Positions 8,515 through 15,970 of a stretch of 64,000 bases of DNA are shown piece by piece. The DNA comes from Hymenobacter sp. BT730 (GTDB lineage: Bacteria > Bacteroidota > Bacteroidia > Cytophagales > Hymenobacteraceae): assembly GCF_030542105.1 (NCBI RefSeq), contig NZ_JAUOFB010000006.1:62001-126000 (forward strand), written 5' to 3'. The stretch's first letter is position 1, and every line of letters starts with the position of its first letter. The notes below the pieces were generated by a model. It did no database searches and was not told where the DNA came from. It was given only the letters and a program-made list of their open reading frames with translations. A program made the translations under genes and the position numbers.

Positions 8515-8547
8515 ACAAGGCATTACAGACTACAAGTATACGGCGCT

Positions 8548-8581
8548 TTTGGGGGGAGCCGGCCGGTTTAGCGTAAATTTG
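8548..8581 (+). promoter_or_regulatory. Candidate promoter for the ArsR-type gene
   Basis: TTTG at 8548-8551 and TAAATTTG at 8574-8581, with a 22-base spacer (slightly long). The predicted start lies after 8585, which excludes a GTG start at 8581 and supports the ATG at 8626. Confidence 0.45.
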
Positions 8582-8625
8582 TGGCGCCCCCGGCCACTGG
8601 TTCTGCCCTCCTGCTTTTACAAAAG

Positions 8626-9021
8626 ATGCGCCTAAAACACTTCACCGTTGCATTTGGCCTCCCAATTTTTAAAGCCCTCGGCGACGAAAGCCGCGTCCGC
8701 ATCCTGCACTTGCTCTGGCGAAACCAGGAAATGTGCATTTCCGACCTGGAACAGGTGTTGGACTTCACTCAAACAAAGACTTCCCGCCAATTATTGTTTT
8801 TAAAAAATGCGGGGCTCGTCAGCTTCCGCCGCCTCGATAATTGGGTGTTCTATTATCTCAAGGACGAGGTGATTGAGTTGATGCAGCAGTTGCTGGGCTA
8901 CCTGGAGCGCGACCCGCAGCTGGTGCAGGACCAGCAGGTGTATCAAACGCTCTGGTCTAACCGGGAACTGGCCGCGTATAAGCTGCAAAACCGCCGCTGG
9001 ATCGGAACGCCCGTTTCTTAA
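8626..9021 (+). CDS. ArsR-family HTH transcriptional regulator
   Basis: A 131-residue DNA-binding protein with a winged helix. The start of the domain is F-K-A-L-G-D-E-S-R-V-R-I-L-H-L-L (residues about 13-28), the classic ArsR/SmtB opening. The recognition helix is F-T-Q-T-K-T-S-R-Q-L-L-F-L-K-N-A-G-L-V, and the wing is F-R-R-L-D-N-W-V-F-Y-Y-L. Only one Cys lies in the DNA-binding part (N-Q-E-M-C-I-S-D-L), so a typical metal site is not obvious. It is followed 39 bases later by a [2Fe-2S] thioredoxin-like gene on the same strand, a possible regulatory target. Confidence 0.85.
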   Translation: MRLKHFTVAFGLPIFKALGDESRVRILHLLWRNQEMCISDLEQVLDFTQTKTSRQLLFLKNAGLVSFRRLDNWVFYYLKDEVIELMQQLLGYLERDPQLVQDQQVYQTLWSNRELAAYKLQNRRWIGTPVS

Positions 9022-9060
9022 TCCATCCGTCCTTCTCCGTCTGCCCTCTTCCCTCTTCCC

Positions 9061-9378
9061 ATGCTGCTTGATCATCACCTATTCGTCTGCACCAATCAGA
9101 AAAACGAAATCGGCCAGGATGTTGCCAGGGCGCTCAAAATGGAGCTTAAAAAGCAGGGACTGAAAAGCCTGCTGACGGGCGAAAAAAAACGCCGGAACCG
9201 CGTGCAGACCTGCAACTGCCTGGACCAGTGCAAGCACTGCAAGAAAGGTCCTGGCGCGGCCTTAGTCATTTACCCTGAGGGCACGTTTTATGGCGACGTG
9301 AAGCCGAAAGACGCCGCCGAAATTGTGCAGAAACACTTGGGCGAAGGCCAGGTTATTAAGCGGTTACTGATTGATTAA
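9061..9378 (+). CDS. (2Fe-2S) thioredoxin-like ferredoxin domain protein
   Basis: A 105-residue thioredoxin-fold ferredoxin of the kind that binds one [2Fe-2S] cluster. It opens with L-F-V-C-T-N-Q-K, giving the first Cys. The others come from Q-T-C-N-C-L-D-Q-C-K-H-C-K-K-G-P-G around residues 56-68, more cysteines than the four needed. The end, V-I-Y-P-E-G-T-F-Y-G-D-V followed by an A-A-E-I-V-Q-K-H-L helix, is family-typical. It probably acts as a small electron carrier. It lies between the ArsR gene and yjjG on the same strand and may be co-transcribed with the former. Confidence 0.82.
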   Translation: MLLDHHLFVCTNQKNEIGQDVARALKMELKKQGLKSLLTGEKKRRNRVQTCNCLDQCKHCKKGPGAALVIYPEGTFYGDVKPKDAAEIVQKHLGEGQVIKRLLID

Positions 9379-9465
9379 TTCGCTTAGTCATCCAAATCTG
9401 CCTGTTATCCTTCACCGGGTCAGAAAGACAATGGAAAATACCCTCATCCCTCATTACTAGCTTCC

Positions 9466-10164
9466 TTGAAATCTTATCGTCACCTCTTTTTCGACCTTGA
9501 CCACACGCTCTGGGATTTCGAAACCAATGCGGATGAAACCCTACGTCATCTGTTCGACCACCATGATCTGGCGCGTTACGGCACATTTACGGTCGACGAG
9601 TTTATTCAGGTGTATTCCGATATCAACCACGGCCTGTGGCGCCTGTATCAAAACAATAAAATAACGCAGCAGCAACTACGCGCCACTCGTTTCCCGCGAA
9701 CCTTCGTGAAGCTGGGCCTGACAGAAGCGGACTCGCCGGCCGGCATTTCAGAGCAGTTCACGGATATTCTACCTAAGAAGTCAGCGGTATTTCCCTACAC
9801 CTATGAGGTGCTGGACTACCTACGTGACAAAGGCTACGAGCTGCACCTGATTACCAATGGCTTCAAGGATATTCAGTACATCAAGCTAAGTGCCTCCAGC
9901 CTGACGGACTATTTCCAGGAAATTGTCACCTCTGAATGTTGTGGTCACCTCAAGCCCGATACGCGCATTTTTCAGCACGCGCTGGAGCGCACCGGTGCCA
10001 CGGCCTCCGAGAGCCTGATGATAGGCGACAATCTGGAGTGTGACGTGCTGGGTGCCTATAATGCCGGTATTGATCAGGTGTATTTCAACCCCGAAAAGCG
10101 CCGCCACTTTAATGAGGTAACCTACGAAATCAGCTGCCTGAGCGAGTTGCGCGAAATCCTCTAA
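9466..10164 (+). CDS. yjjG: YjjG-type noncanonical pyrimidine nucleotidase (HAD family)
   Basis: A 232-residue HAD hydrolase with the YjjG signature: it dephosphorylates pyrimidine nucleoside monophosphates, including damaged or noncanonical ones. Motif I is F-F-D-L-D-H-T-L-W-D-F-E, with catalytic Asp10 and Asp12. Motif II is L-I-T-N-G-F near residue 127. The motif III Lys is in H-L-K-P-D, and motif IV is M-I-G-D-N-L-E-C-D-V-L-G-A. The start appears to be TTG at 9466; the upstream frame offers no ATG and the protein aligns from M-K-S-Y-R-H-L-F-F-D. Length is normal. Confidence 0.88.
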   Translation: MKSYRHLFFDLDHTLWDFETNADETLRHLFDHHDLARYGTFTVDEFIQVYSDINHGLWRLYQNNKITQQQLRATRFPRTFVKLGLTEADSPAGISEQFTDILPKKSAVFPYTYEVLDYLRDKGYELHLITNGFKDIQYIKLSASSLTDYFQEIVTSECCGHLKPDTRIFQHALERTGATASESLMIGDNLECDVLGAYNAGIDQVYFNPEKRRHFNEVTYEISCLSELREIL

Positions 10165-10222
10165 CCACGCTTTTCCCATCAAGGGCTGGCAATTGCACCG
10201 TTCCTCCCGACCTTTGCCCGCT

Positions 10223-10771
10223 ATGGTACAACTCATCGGACTCTCGGGAAAGCGCGGCAGCGGCAAAGACACCGTAGCTCACCTGATTCAATTATTGCAG
10301 CCCGAGCGCAACTGGCAGATCATGTCCTTCGGGGATGCCATTAAAGCGGTATGCGCCACGCTGGCGGGCGAAGACACCGCTCCATACTACAACCAAACGG
10401 GCAAAACCGAGCTGCTACCCGCTTTCGGCCGCACTCGCGGCGAAATGCTGCAGCAAGTGGGCGCGGCCCTGCGCGCCTGGGACTACGAAATCTGGGTGAA
10501 GGCATTTTTTGCCCGTCTGCCGCAAAATCAGTTTGTCATCATTCCGGATGTGCGCTTCCCCAACGAGGCCCAGCCTATTCTGGACCGCGGTGGCATTATG
10601 CTGCGCGTAGAAGGCGACCCACTCCACCAGCGCGGCGACGGCACCCGCGACGACAACCACCCCAGCGAAACGGTAATGGATACGTATGACCAGTTCACGG
10701 CCGTACTGCGCAACTCCGGCTCCCGCCAGGAGTTAGAACAGCAGGTACGGAACTTGCTCCAAAAACTTTAG
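10223..10771 (+). CDS. P-loop kinase resembling phage dNMP kinases
   Basis: A 182-residue P-loop NTPase. The Walker A is G-K-R-G-S-G-K-D-T at residues 8-16. The middle carries G-R-T-R-G-E-M-L-Q-Q-V-G, and the second half I-I-P-D-V-R-F-P-N-E-A followed by D-D-N-H-P-S-E-T. The R-F-P-N-E-A and H-P-S-E signatures are those of the deoxynucleoside-monophosphate kinase family known from T4-like phages, which also has chromosomal members in Bacteroidota. It would phosphorylate a nucleotide with ATP; the true substrate cannot be read from sequence. The start is the ATG at 10223, with a GACCTTTG sequence just upstream resembling a -7 box. The neighbouring yjjG also acts on nucleotides. Confidence 0.72.
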   Translation: MVQLIGLSGKRGSGKDTVAHLIQLLQPERNWQIMSFGDAIKAVCATLAGEDTAPYYNQTGKTELLPAFGRTRGEMLQQVGAALRAWDYEIWVKAFFARLPQNQFVIIPDVRFPNEAQPILDRGGIMLRVEGDPLHQRGDGTRDDNHPSETVMDTYDQFTAVLRNSGSRQELEQQVRNLLQKL

Positions 10772-10794
10772 AAAACAGTGTTATCTGAGCCTAT

Positions 10795-11229
10795 ATGCCC
10801 TTTAAAGAAACTGCACGTTGGACACTGTTATTTCTGATAACAATTCCTACTAGCTGTGTTCTGCTATTCACTTTTATACTAGGCAACTACTCGAGTTGGG
10901 TAACAAGCCAAGGACCCTCGGCTACAGCTATTGTACTAGCAAAGCGAGACAGTGTCCCTTCTAGGGCCATGACTCGTGATTATCGAGTCCGAGTTGTTTT
11001 TCAAATCGAAAACACCAGGTCAGTTATTGCTGACGCTGAAGTGAACAGTAATACGTATTCCTCTCTCCATATTAATGATAGGGTTAATTTACATTATGAT
11101 GCTAAGCAGCCCATAAAAGTGGCTTTATCCTCAGAAGCATGGTTTCACTGGAACAGTTTGGCTGTACTACTGTTGGGCCTAGTATTGCTTTTGCCAATAG
11201 CCACAGCAAAGCATTATATCAGGAAGTGA
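10795..11229 (+). CDS. Two-TM hypothetical membrane protein (DUF3592-like)
   Basis: 144 residues. There is one membrane segment near residues 10-30 (LLFLITIPTSCVLLFTFILG) and another near 119-138 (LAVLLLGLVLLLPIATA), with a beta-rich soluble part between. That layout, plus Y-R-V-R-V-V-F-Q-I and I-N-D-R-V-N-L-H-Y-D-A-K-Q-P near the second helix, recalls DUF3592 proteins. The base composition is more AT-rich than in its neighbours. It starts 23 bases after the kinase gene and has no evident partner. Function unknown. Confidence 0.65.
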   Translation: MPFKETARWTLLFLITIPTSCVLLFTFILGNYSSWVTSQGPSATAIVLAKRDSVPSRAMTRDYRVRVVFQIENTRSVIADAEVNSNTYSSLHINDRVNLHYDAKQPIKVALSSEAWFHWNSLAVLLLGLVLLLPIATAKHYIRK

Positions 11230-11266
11230 CTTATAGTATTTCCTAACCGATACCCGCTTTACTCTC

Positions 11267-11274
11267 TACCTTTG
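11267..11274 (+). promoter_or_regulatory. Candidate -7 box for pruA
   Basis: TACCTTTG, a perfect TAnnTTTG, 46 bases upstream of the pruA ATG. No TTTG is seen at the usual distance upstream. Confidence 0.45.
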
Positions 11275-11320
11275 CCCCGCCCATCCCTACAATAATCTGC
11301 AACCCAAACCCGCAACCGCT

Positions 11321-12988
11321 ATGGCCAACGGCTTTTTTAACGTTCCCACCCCGATTAATGAGCCTGTAAAAGGCTATGCGCCCAACTCGCCGGAGCGCCT
11401 GGAGTTGCTCAAGACTCTGAAAGAGCTTAAGCAGCAGCAGCGCGACATTCCCATGCACATCGGCGGCAAGGAAATCCGCACGGGCAAAACCCAGAAAATC
11501 ACTCCTCCTCACGACCACCAGCACGTCCTCGGCCATTTCCATGCCGGTGATGCTTCGCACGTAGGTCAGGCTATTGAAGCGGCTCTGGCCGCCCGCACCT
11601 ACTGGGCCGAAATGCCCTGGGAGCACCGCGCCGCAATCTTCCTGAAAGCCGCCGACCTGCTGGCCGGCCCCTACCGTGCCCGCCTGAACGCAGCTACTAT
11701 GCTGGGGCAGAGCAAAAACGCCTTCCAGGCCGAAATTGACGCCGCTTGCGAGCTGATTGACTTTTTCCGCTTCAACGTGCACTTCATGCAGGAAATCTAC
11801 CGGCAGCAGCCGGAGAGCCTGCCCGGCATGTGGAACCGCCTGGAGCACCGCCCGCTGGAAGGCTTCGTGTTTGCCCTTACGCCTTTCAACTTCACTTCCA
11901 TTGCCGGTAACCTGCCTACTTCCGTAGCCATGATGGGCAATGTGGTGGTATGGAAGCCCGCCAACACCCAGATTTACTCAGCCCAGGTGCTGATGGAGCT
12001 GTTCAAGGAAGCCGGCGTTCCGGATGGCGTTATCAACCTGGTGTATGTAGATGGCCCTACCGCCGGTGATGTTATCTTCTCGCACCCCGATTTTGCTGGT
12101 ATCCACTTCACCGGTTCTACCGGCGTGTTCCAGAACATCTGGAAGACCATCGGCCAGAACATCAGCAACTACAAGAGCTACCCACGCATTGTGGGTGAAA
12201 CCGGCGGCAAGGACTTTATCCTGGCCCACCACTCGGCGCATCCGCGTCAGGTGGCCACGGCCATCAGCCGCGGTGCGTTTGAATATCAGGGCCAGAAGTG
12301 CTCCGCGGCTTCCCGCGTGTATATCCCCAGCAACATCTGGGATGAGGTGAAAGGCTACCTGCAGGAGGACCTGAAGTCGTTCAAAATGGGCGATGTGGAG
12401 GATTTCTCCAACTTCATCAACGCTGTTATCAGTGAGACCTCCTTTGATAAACTGGCCAAGTATATTGACGGTGCCAAGGCCGACGACTCCGCCGAAATCA
12501 TTGCCGGCGGTAACTACGACAAGTCGAAAGGCTACTTCATTGAGCCCACGATTATCGTGACCAAGAACCCGCAGTACATCACCATGTGCGACGAGCTGTT
12601 CGGCCCCGTGCTCACACTGTACGTGTACGATTCGCAGGAATTCGAGAAAACGCTGGACCTGGTCGACGGCACCTCGCCCTACGCCCTCACTGGCGCTATC
12701 TTCTCCCAGGACCGCTACGCCATTGATCTGGCCTCGAAGCGCCTGGTGCACGCCGCCGGCAACTTCTACATCAACGACAAGCCCACAGGCGCTGTAGTTG
12801 GTCAGCAGCCCTTCGGCGGTGCCCGCGCCAGTGGCACCAACGACAAGGCCGGCTCCATGCTGAACCTGCTCCGTTGGGTGTCGCCGCGCGCTATCAAGGA
12901 AACCTTCGTGCCACCGGTCGATTACCGCTACCCCTTCCTAGGCGTAGACAACCACGAGGACCTGAACGTAGCGAAAGGCGGCTTCTAA
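11321..12988 (+). CDS. pruA: L-glutamate gamma-semialdehyde (P5C) dehydrogenase
   Basis: Oxidises glutamate semialdehyde (the open form of pyrroline-5-carboxylate) to glutamate with NAD+, the second step of proline catabolism. The 555 residues are the usual single-function length. The ALDH fold shows T-P-F-N-F-T-S-I-A-G-N near residue 188, the catalytic Cys327 in Q-G-Q-K-C-S-A-A-S-R, and the general base in G-E-T-G-G-K-D. The conserved C-terminal Q-P-F-G-G-A-R-A-S-G-T-N-D-K is typical for this subfamily. No proline dehydrogenase gene is adjacent, so the pathway partner must lie elsewhere. It is monocistronic, ending at a strong hairpin. Confidence 0.94.
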   Translation: MANGFFNVPTPINEPVKGYAPNSPERLELLKTLKELKQQQRDIPMHIGGKEIRTGKTQKITPPHDHQHVLGHFHAGDASHVGQAIEAALAARTYWAEMPWEHRAAIFLKAADLLAGPYRARLNAATMLGQSKNAFQAEIDAACELIDFFRFNVHFMQEIYRQQPESLPGMWNRLEHRPLEGFVFALTPFNFTSIAGNLPTSVAMMGNVVVWKPANTQIYSAQVLMELFKEAGVPDGVINLVYVDGPTAGDVIFSHPDFAGIHFTGSTGVFQNIWKTIGQNISNYKSYPRIVGETGGKDFILAHHSAHPRQVATAISRGAFEYQGQKCSAASRVYIPSNIWDEVKGYLQEDLKSFKMGDVEDFSNFINAVISETSFDKLAKYIDGAKADDSAEIIAGGNYDKSKGYFIEPTIIVTKNPQYITMCDELFGPVLTLYVYDSQEFEKTLDLVDGTSPYALTGAIFSQDRYAIDLASKRLVHAAGNFYINDKPTGAVVGQQPFGGARASGTNDKAGSMLNLLRWVSPRAIKETFVPPVDYRYPFLGVDNHEDLNVAKGGF

Positions 12989-13001
12989 GCCATTTGCCTT
13001 T

Positions 13002-13047
13002 GTATAGAAAAAGCCGCTCCGGATTACCGAGGCGGCTTTTTCTATAC
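13002..13047. terminator. Bidirectional terminator after pruA
   Basis: A 16-bp stem (13002-13017 with 13032-13047) whose arms carry A5 and T5 tracts. It can end pruA and, in the other direction, transcription from the minus-strand gene at 13102. Confidence 0.88.
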
Positions 13048-13052
13048 TACGA

Positions 13053-13091
13053 GTGTCATGCTGAGCTGGCCGAAGCATCTCTCCCGCTTCG
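13053..13091 (+). repeat. 39-bp repeat, left copy of an inverted pair
   Basis: Begins GTGTCATGCTGAGCTGGCCG. It matches the reverse complement of 13515-13553 at 37 of 39 positions. Together the two copies enclose the small gene at 13102-13494. Similar sequences containing GTCATGCTGAGC and GAAGCATCTC recur, from memory, as dispersed repeats in Hymenobacter-type genomes; I could not check this. Confidence 0.85.
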
Positions 13092-13101
13092 TTGTGATGA
13101 A

Positions 13102-13494
13102 TTAATCTTCGCTATCATCTTCAATTAGCCACTCAGCCTCATTATTTACGGGGCGAGGTAGTCTACCCTCTAGCCATGTTTTGAGATTATCAGGTGTGAA
13201 GTTCTTATCAGTATTTTCAATTACCCAAGACAGAAATTCCTGTGGGCCACCATTCATGTAAGGTGGTGGCGAAACTGGATAAAAAGTAGTAGGCAATTTC
13301 TCATCTAAGGACAGGTAATTGACAATATGGCCTAGTTCCTGAACTACTTGCCAAGCCAGTGGATGCTTAATATCAATTCTGAACTTCACCCACCATATCC
13401 CCTCTCCGCTTATTCCTTTCCCAATCGTGCCTTCAATGGCCGGTACTTGCAAGAGAAGGCGCTGAAGCGAGTTGAATATTTGGTCATTCATCAT
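13102..13494 (-). CDS. Hypothetical protein enclosed by inverted repeats
   Basis: No family recognised. The ATG at 13494 gives 130 residues; a TTG at 13500 would add two. The product is soluble and acidic at the end (W-L-I-E-D-D-S-E-D), with Trp-containing motifs I-W-W-V-K-F-R-I-D-I and F-L-S-W-V-I-E-N. There is no signal peptide or membrane helix. The gene is clearly more AT-rich than pruA or the complex I genes. It lies between inverted copies of a 39-bp repeat whose edges come within 10 bases of its stop and 21 bases of its start, so repeat and gene probably arrived together or are exchanged together. Confidence 0.65.
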   Translation of the reverse strand: MMNDQIFNSLQRLLLQVPAIEGTIGKGISGEGIWWVKFRIDIKHPLAWQVVQELGHIVNYLSLDEKLPTTFYPVSPPPYMNGGPQEFLSWVIENTDKNFTPDNLKTWLEGRLPRPVNNEAEWLIEDDSED

Positions 13495-13514
13495 TGACAA
13501 ATATGATATTCATG

Positions 13515-13553
13515 CGAAGCAGTAGAGATGCTTCGGCCAGCTCAGCATGACAC
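13515..13553 (-). repeat. 39-bp repeat, right copy of the inverted pair
   Basis: Reverse-complement copy of 13053-13091 with two mismatches in 39 positions. It ends seven bases from the stop codon of the Uma2 gene. Confidence 0.85.
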
Positions 13554-13559
13554 ATTCTA

Positions 13560-14162
13560 CTACAACTCCGCCGGTGGCTGCGCCCGCATCGGCGTAATGT
13601 CTATTTCATCATAAATATCACGCACCCGCAGCGTGCTGGCCAGTTCCGGAATTTCGAGCGTGTCCGTCAGCTCGCCCAGCGGCGTGAACGACCACACGCC
13701 GCTTTCTTCGCGCCGAAACCACTCTACCAGGCAGGTGTGCTGGGAAACCAGCAGGTAGTGCTGCAATGAAGGGAGCTGTTTGTACTGATTGAATTTCCAG
13801 CTCCGGTCATGGTCGGCGGTGGAGGGCGAGAGGATTTCGATAATGAGCACCGGATGGCGCATGGTGCGTTCAGCTGCCAGATCTTCGGTATCACACGTCA
13901 CCATCACATCCGGATAGGTATGATAATGACCCTCCTGGACCGCTAGCTGCACACCTTCCAGAAAAACGCGGCATCCTTTGCCACGCACGGCCTGCCGCAA
14001 GGCGAAAGCGCAGTTTTGCGCAATGAGGTTATGCCGGGGAGTAGCCCCCGACATAGCATACACTTCCCCCTCAAAAAACTCGTGCCGCTGCTCTGAAACT
14101 TCTTCCAGCGCCTGGTACTCTTCTACGGTATAGCGCCGTGGTGGGGATTGAGGATGTGCCAT
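13560..14162 (-). CDS. Uma2 family (DUF820) putative endonuclease
   Basis: A 200-residue protein of the Uma2/DUF820 family, a PD-(D/E)XK nuclease-like fold best known from cyanobacterial multicopy genes. Signature elements in order are Y-T-V-E-E-Y-Q-A-L (residues 11-19), H-E-F-F-E-G-E-V-Y-A-M-S-G-A-T (27-41), H-N-L-I-A-Q-N near 44, and Y-P-D-V-M-V-T-C with the catalytic-type Asp near 86. The E of V-L-I-I-E-I-L-S-P-S-T lies near 109, followed by D-R-S-W-K-F-N-Q-Y. All expected acidic residues are present. The biological role is not established. It is divergent from nuoA. Confidence 0.88.
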   Translation of the reverse strand: MAHPQSPPRRYTVEEYQALEEVSEQRHEFFEGEVYAMSGATPRHNLIAQNCAFALRQAVRGKGCRVFLEGVQLAVQEGHYHTYPDVMVTCDTEDLAAERTMRHPVLIIEILSPSTADHDRSWKFNQYKQLPSLQHYLLVSQHTCLVEWFRREESGVWSFTPLGELTDTLEIPELASTLRVRDIYDEIDITPMRAQPPAEL

Positions 14163-14182
14163 ATCACAACTGCTGATTTGCC

Positions 14183-14190
14183 CAAATATA
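14183..14190 (-). promoter_or_regulatory. Candidate -7 box for the Uma2 gene
   Basis: On the minus strand this reads TATATTTG, a perfect TAnnTTTG, 20 bases before the ATG at 14162. No -33 TTTG is seen. Confidence 0.4.
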
Positions 14191-14219
14191 CGCCATTCCC
14201 TTACCCACCCGGTTTAACC

Positions 14220-14250
14220 TTTGTTCCCAACCCTCCAAGCCCTACCTTTG
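14220..14250 (+). promoter_or_regulatory. Bacteroidota promoter of the nuoA-J operon
   Basis: TTTG at 14220-14223, a spacer of exactly 19 bases, then TACCTTTG at 14243-14250: a textbook match to the Bacteroidota consensus. Transcription should start about 14255-14258. That is at or before the first ATG (14258) and leaves about 40 bases of leader for the ATG at 14294. Confidence 0.85.
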
Positions 14251-14293
14251 CCCTTCAATGCCGTTCCCGAACGGCCTTTTCCCGTTGCTGCTT

Positions 14294-14686
14294 ATGCTTC
14301 TCGCTGTAACTACCAACTACCAGCCTTCTGACTTTCTGCCGATTATCGTGCAGTTTGTGCTGGCTATTGCCTTCGTGGCTTTTTCCATGATTGCCTCTCA
14401 CCTCATCGGTCCGCGCCGCAAGAGCCGCGTGAAAGATGAAGCCTTTGAGTGCGGTATCGAATCGGTGGGCAATGCGCGCACACCTATTTCGGTGAAGTAC
14501 TTCCTCACAGCCATTCTGTTTGTACTGTTTGATGTGGAAGTAATCTTCATGTACCCCTGGGCAGTGAACTTCCGGGAGCTGGGCAAAACCGGCTTCTACG
14601 AAATGATTGTGTTCCTGGCGCTGCTCATGGCGGGCTTTGCTTACGTCATTAAAAAGGGCGTCCTGCGCTGGAACGAAGCCCGTTAG
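14294..14686 (+). CDS. nuoA: NADH-quinone oxidoreductase subunit A
   Basis: Membrane subunit of complex I, packed at the junction of the peripheral and membrane arms. The 130 residues from the ATG at 14294 have three membrane helices. The conserved loop is E-A-F-E-C-G-I-E-S, with the quinone-switch Cys, and then F-D-V-E-V-I-F-M-Y-P-W-A with its buried acidic residues. A start at 14258 would add 12 residues but coincides with the predicted transcript start, so the later ATG is preferred. It is the first gene of the ten-gene nuoA-J operon. Confidence 0.93.
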   Translation: MLLAVTTNYQPSDFLPIIVQFVLAIAFVAFSMIASHLIGPRRKSRVKDEAFECGIESVGNARTPISVKYFLTAILFVLFDVEVIFMYPWAVNFRELGKTGFYEMIVFLALLMAGFAYVIKKGVLRWNEAR

Positions 14687-14755
14687 GGCAAACTTTTAGC
14701 CCGAAACGGGTGTTCAAAAGTGGAATTTTCCACTTTCTTCTACTGACCTTTCCTC

Positions 14756-15310
14756 ATGGATAATAGAGTTCCTGAAATCAAAACCGTAGAGGCACCGGAA
14801 GGCATTGAGGGTGCAGGCTTCTTCGCTACGTCGCTGGAAAAGGTGGTGGGCATTGCCCGCGCCAACTCCCTGTGGCCGTTGCCTTTCGCTACTTCGTGCT
14901 GCGGTATCGAGTTCATGGCTACCATGGGCTCGCACTACGATATTTCCCGCTTTGGCTCCGAGCGTCCTTCGTTCTCGCCGCGCCAGGCAGACCTGCTGAT
15001 GGTGATGGGCACCATTGCTAAGAAGATGGCTCCCATTGTAAAGCAGGTATACGAGCAAATGGCCGAGCCCCGCTGGGTACTGGCCATGGGCGCCTGCGCC
15101 TGCTCCGGTGGTATTTTCGATAGCTACTCCGTGCTGCAGGGCATCGACCGGATTATCCCGGTAGACGTGTACGTGCCTGGCTGCCCACCCCGCCCCGAGC
15201 AGGTGCTGGATGGCCTGATGCGTGTGCAGGATCTGGCCAAAAACGAATCTATGCGCCGCCGCAACTCGCCCGAGTATCAGGCCCTGCTGGCGTCTTATAA
15301 CATTAAGTAA
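14756..15310 (+). CDS. nuoB: NADH-quinone oxidoreductase subunit B
   Basis: Carries the terminal [4Fe-4S] cluster N2, which reduces quinone. In 184 residues the cluster ligands are visible as the tandem Cys48-Cys49 (T-S-C-C-G-I-E-F), Cys114 in M-G-A-C-A-C-S-G, and Cys143 in V-P-G-C-P-P-R-P-E. The spacing equals that of the E. coli subunit. The N-terminus is short. Start is the ATG at 14756, 69 bases after nuoA. Confidence 0.96.
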   Translation: MDNRVPEIKTVEAPEGIEGAGFFATSLEKVVGIARANSLWPLPFATSCCGIEFMATMGSHYDISRFGSERPSFSPRQADLLMVMGTIAKKMAPIVKQVYEQMAEPRWVLAMGACACSGGIFDSYSVLQGIDRIIPVDVYVPGCPPRPEQVLDGLMRVQDLAKNESMRRRNSPEYQALLASYNIK

Positions 15311-15385
15311 GAAGCCGGCAGCGGGGAGCGGGAAGTTCATTCCTGCTCCTCGCTGCCCTTCTCTCCTCTAGCTTCTTCCACCAGA

Positions 15386-15952
15386 ATGGCTGAACAGAAC
15401 GAAGAATCTCCCGCTGCCCAGGAAACTGCCGCGGCACTGGACCCGGCCGCGCAGAAAAACGCGCAGCTGCTGGCTTTGCTGCACCGCTTGTTCGGGGCCG
15501 ATGCCTTTACCGATGTAGAGGAGCCCTACGGCATGCTGACGGTGACCACCACGCGTGAGCGGATTCACGATATCCTGGCCGGCCTGCAACAGGACCAGGA
15601 ATTGCAGCTCAACTTCCTCACCACCATGTGCGGCATGCACTGGCCGGAGCGTGAAGGCGAGGAGCTGGGCATGGTCTACATGCTGCACAGCCTGGTGCAC
15701 AACATCCGTCTACGCCTGAAAATTTTCTTCCCCATTGCCGACCCCGTAGTGCCCACGATGACGGACATCTACGCTACGGCCAACTGGATGGAGCGCGAGG
15801 CTTATGACTACTTCGGCATTCTGTTCCCCGGGCATCCTAACCTCATTCGCATCCTCAATGTGGAGGACATGGACTACTACCCCATGCGCAAAGAGTATGC
15901 GCTGGAGGACGGTACCCGCGAAGACAAAACCGACCTTTTCTTCGGCCGCTAG
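15386..15952 (+). CDS. nuoC: NADH-quinone oxidoreductase subunit C
   Basis: The 30-kDa subunit of the peripheral arm, 188 residues. An Ala/Glu-rich leader of about 25 residues is followed by the folded domain. Near its end is the family signature: W-M-E-R-E-A-Y-D-Y-F-G-I-L-F, then G-H-P-N-L-I-R-I-L and Y-P-M-R-K-E-Y. The gene is separate from nuoD; some bacteria have a nuoCD fusion. The stop is 18 bases from the nuoD start, indicating co-transcription. Confidence 0.95.
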   Translation: MAEQNEESPAAQETAAALDPAAQKNAQLLALLHRLFGADAFTDVEEPYGMLTVTTTRERIHDILAGLQQDQELQLNFLTTMCGMHWPEREGEELGMVYMLHSLVHNIRLRLKIFFPIADPVVPTMTDIYATANWMEREAYDYFGILFPGHPNLIRILNVEDMDYYPMRKEYALEDGTREDKTDLFFGR

Positions 15953-15970
15953 GCCCCTGATACCTTTATC

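Noticed and set aside
10223..10771. Phage origin for the dNMP-kinase-like gene
   Set aside because: No phage neighbours and normal base composition. Chromosomal members of this family exist in Bacteroidota.
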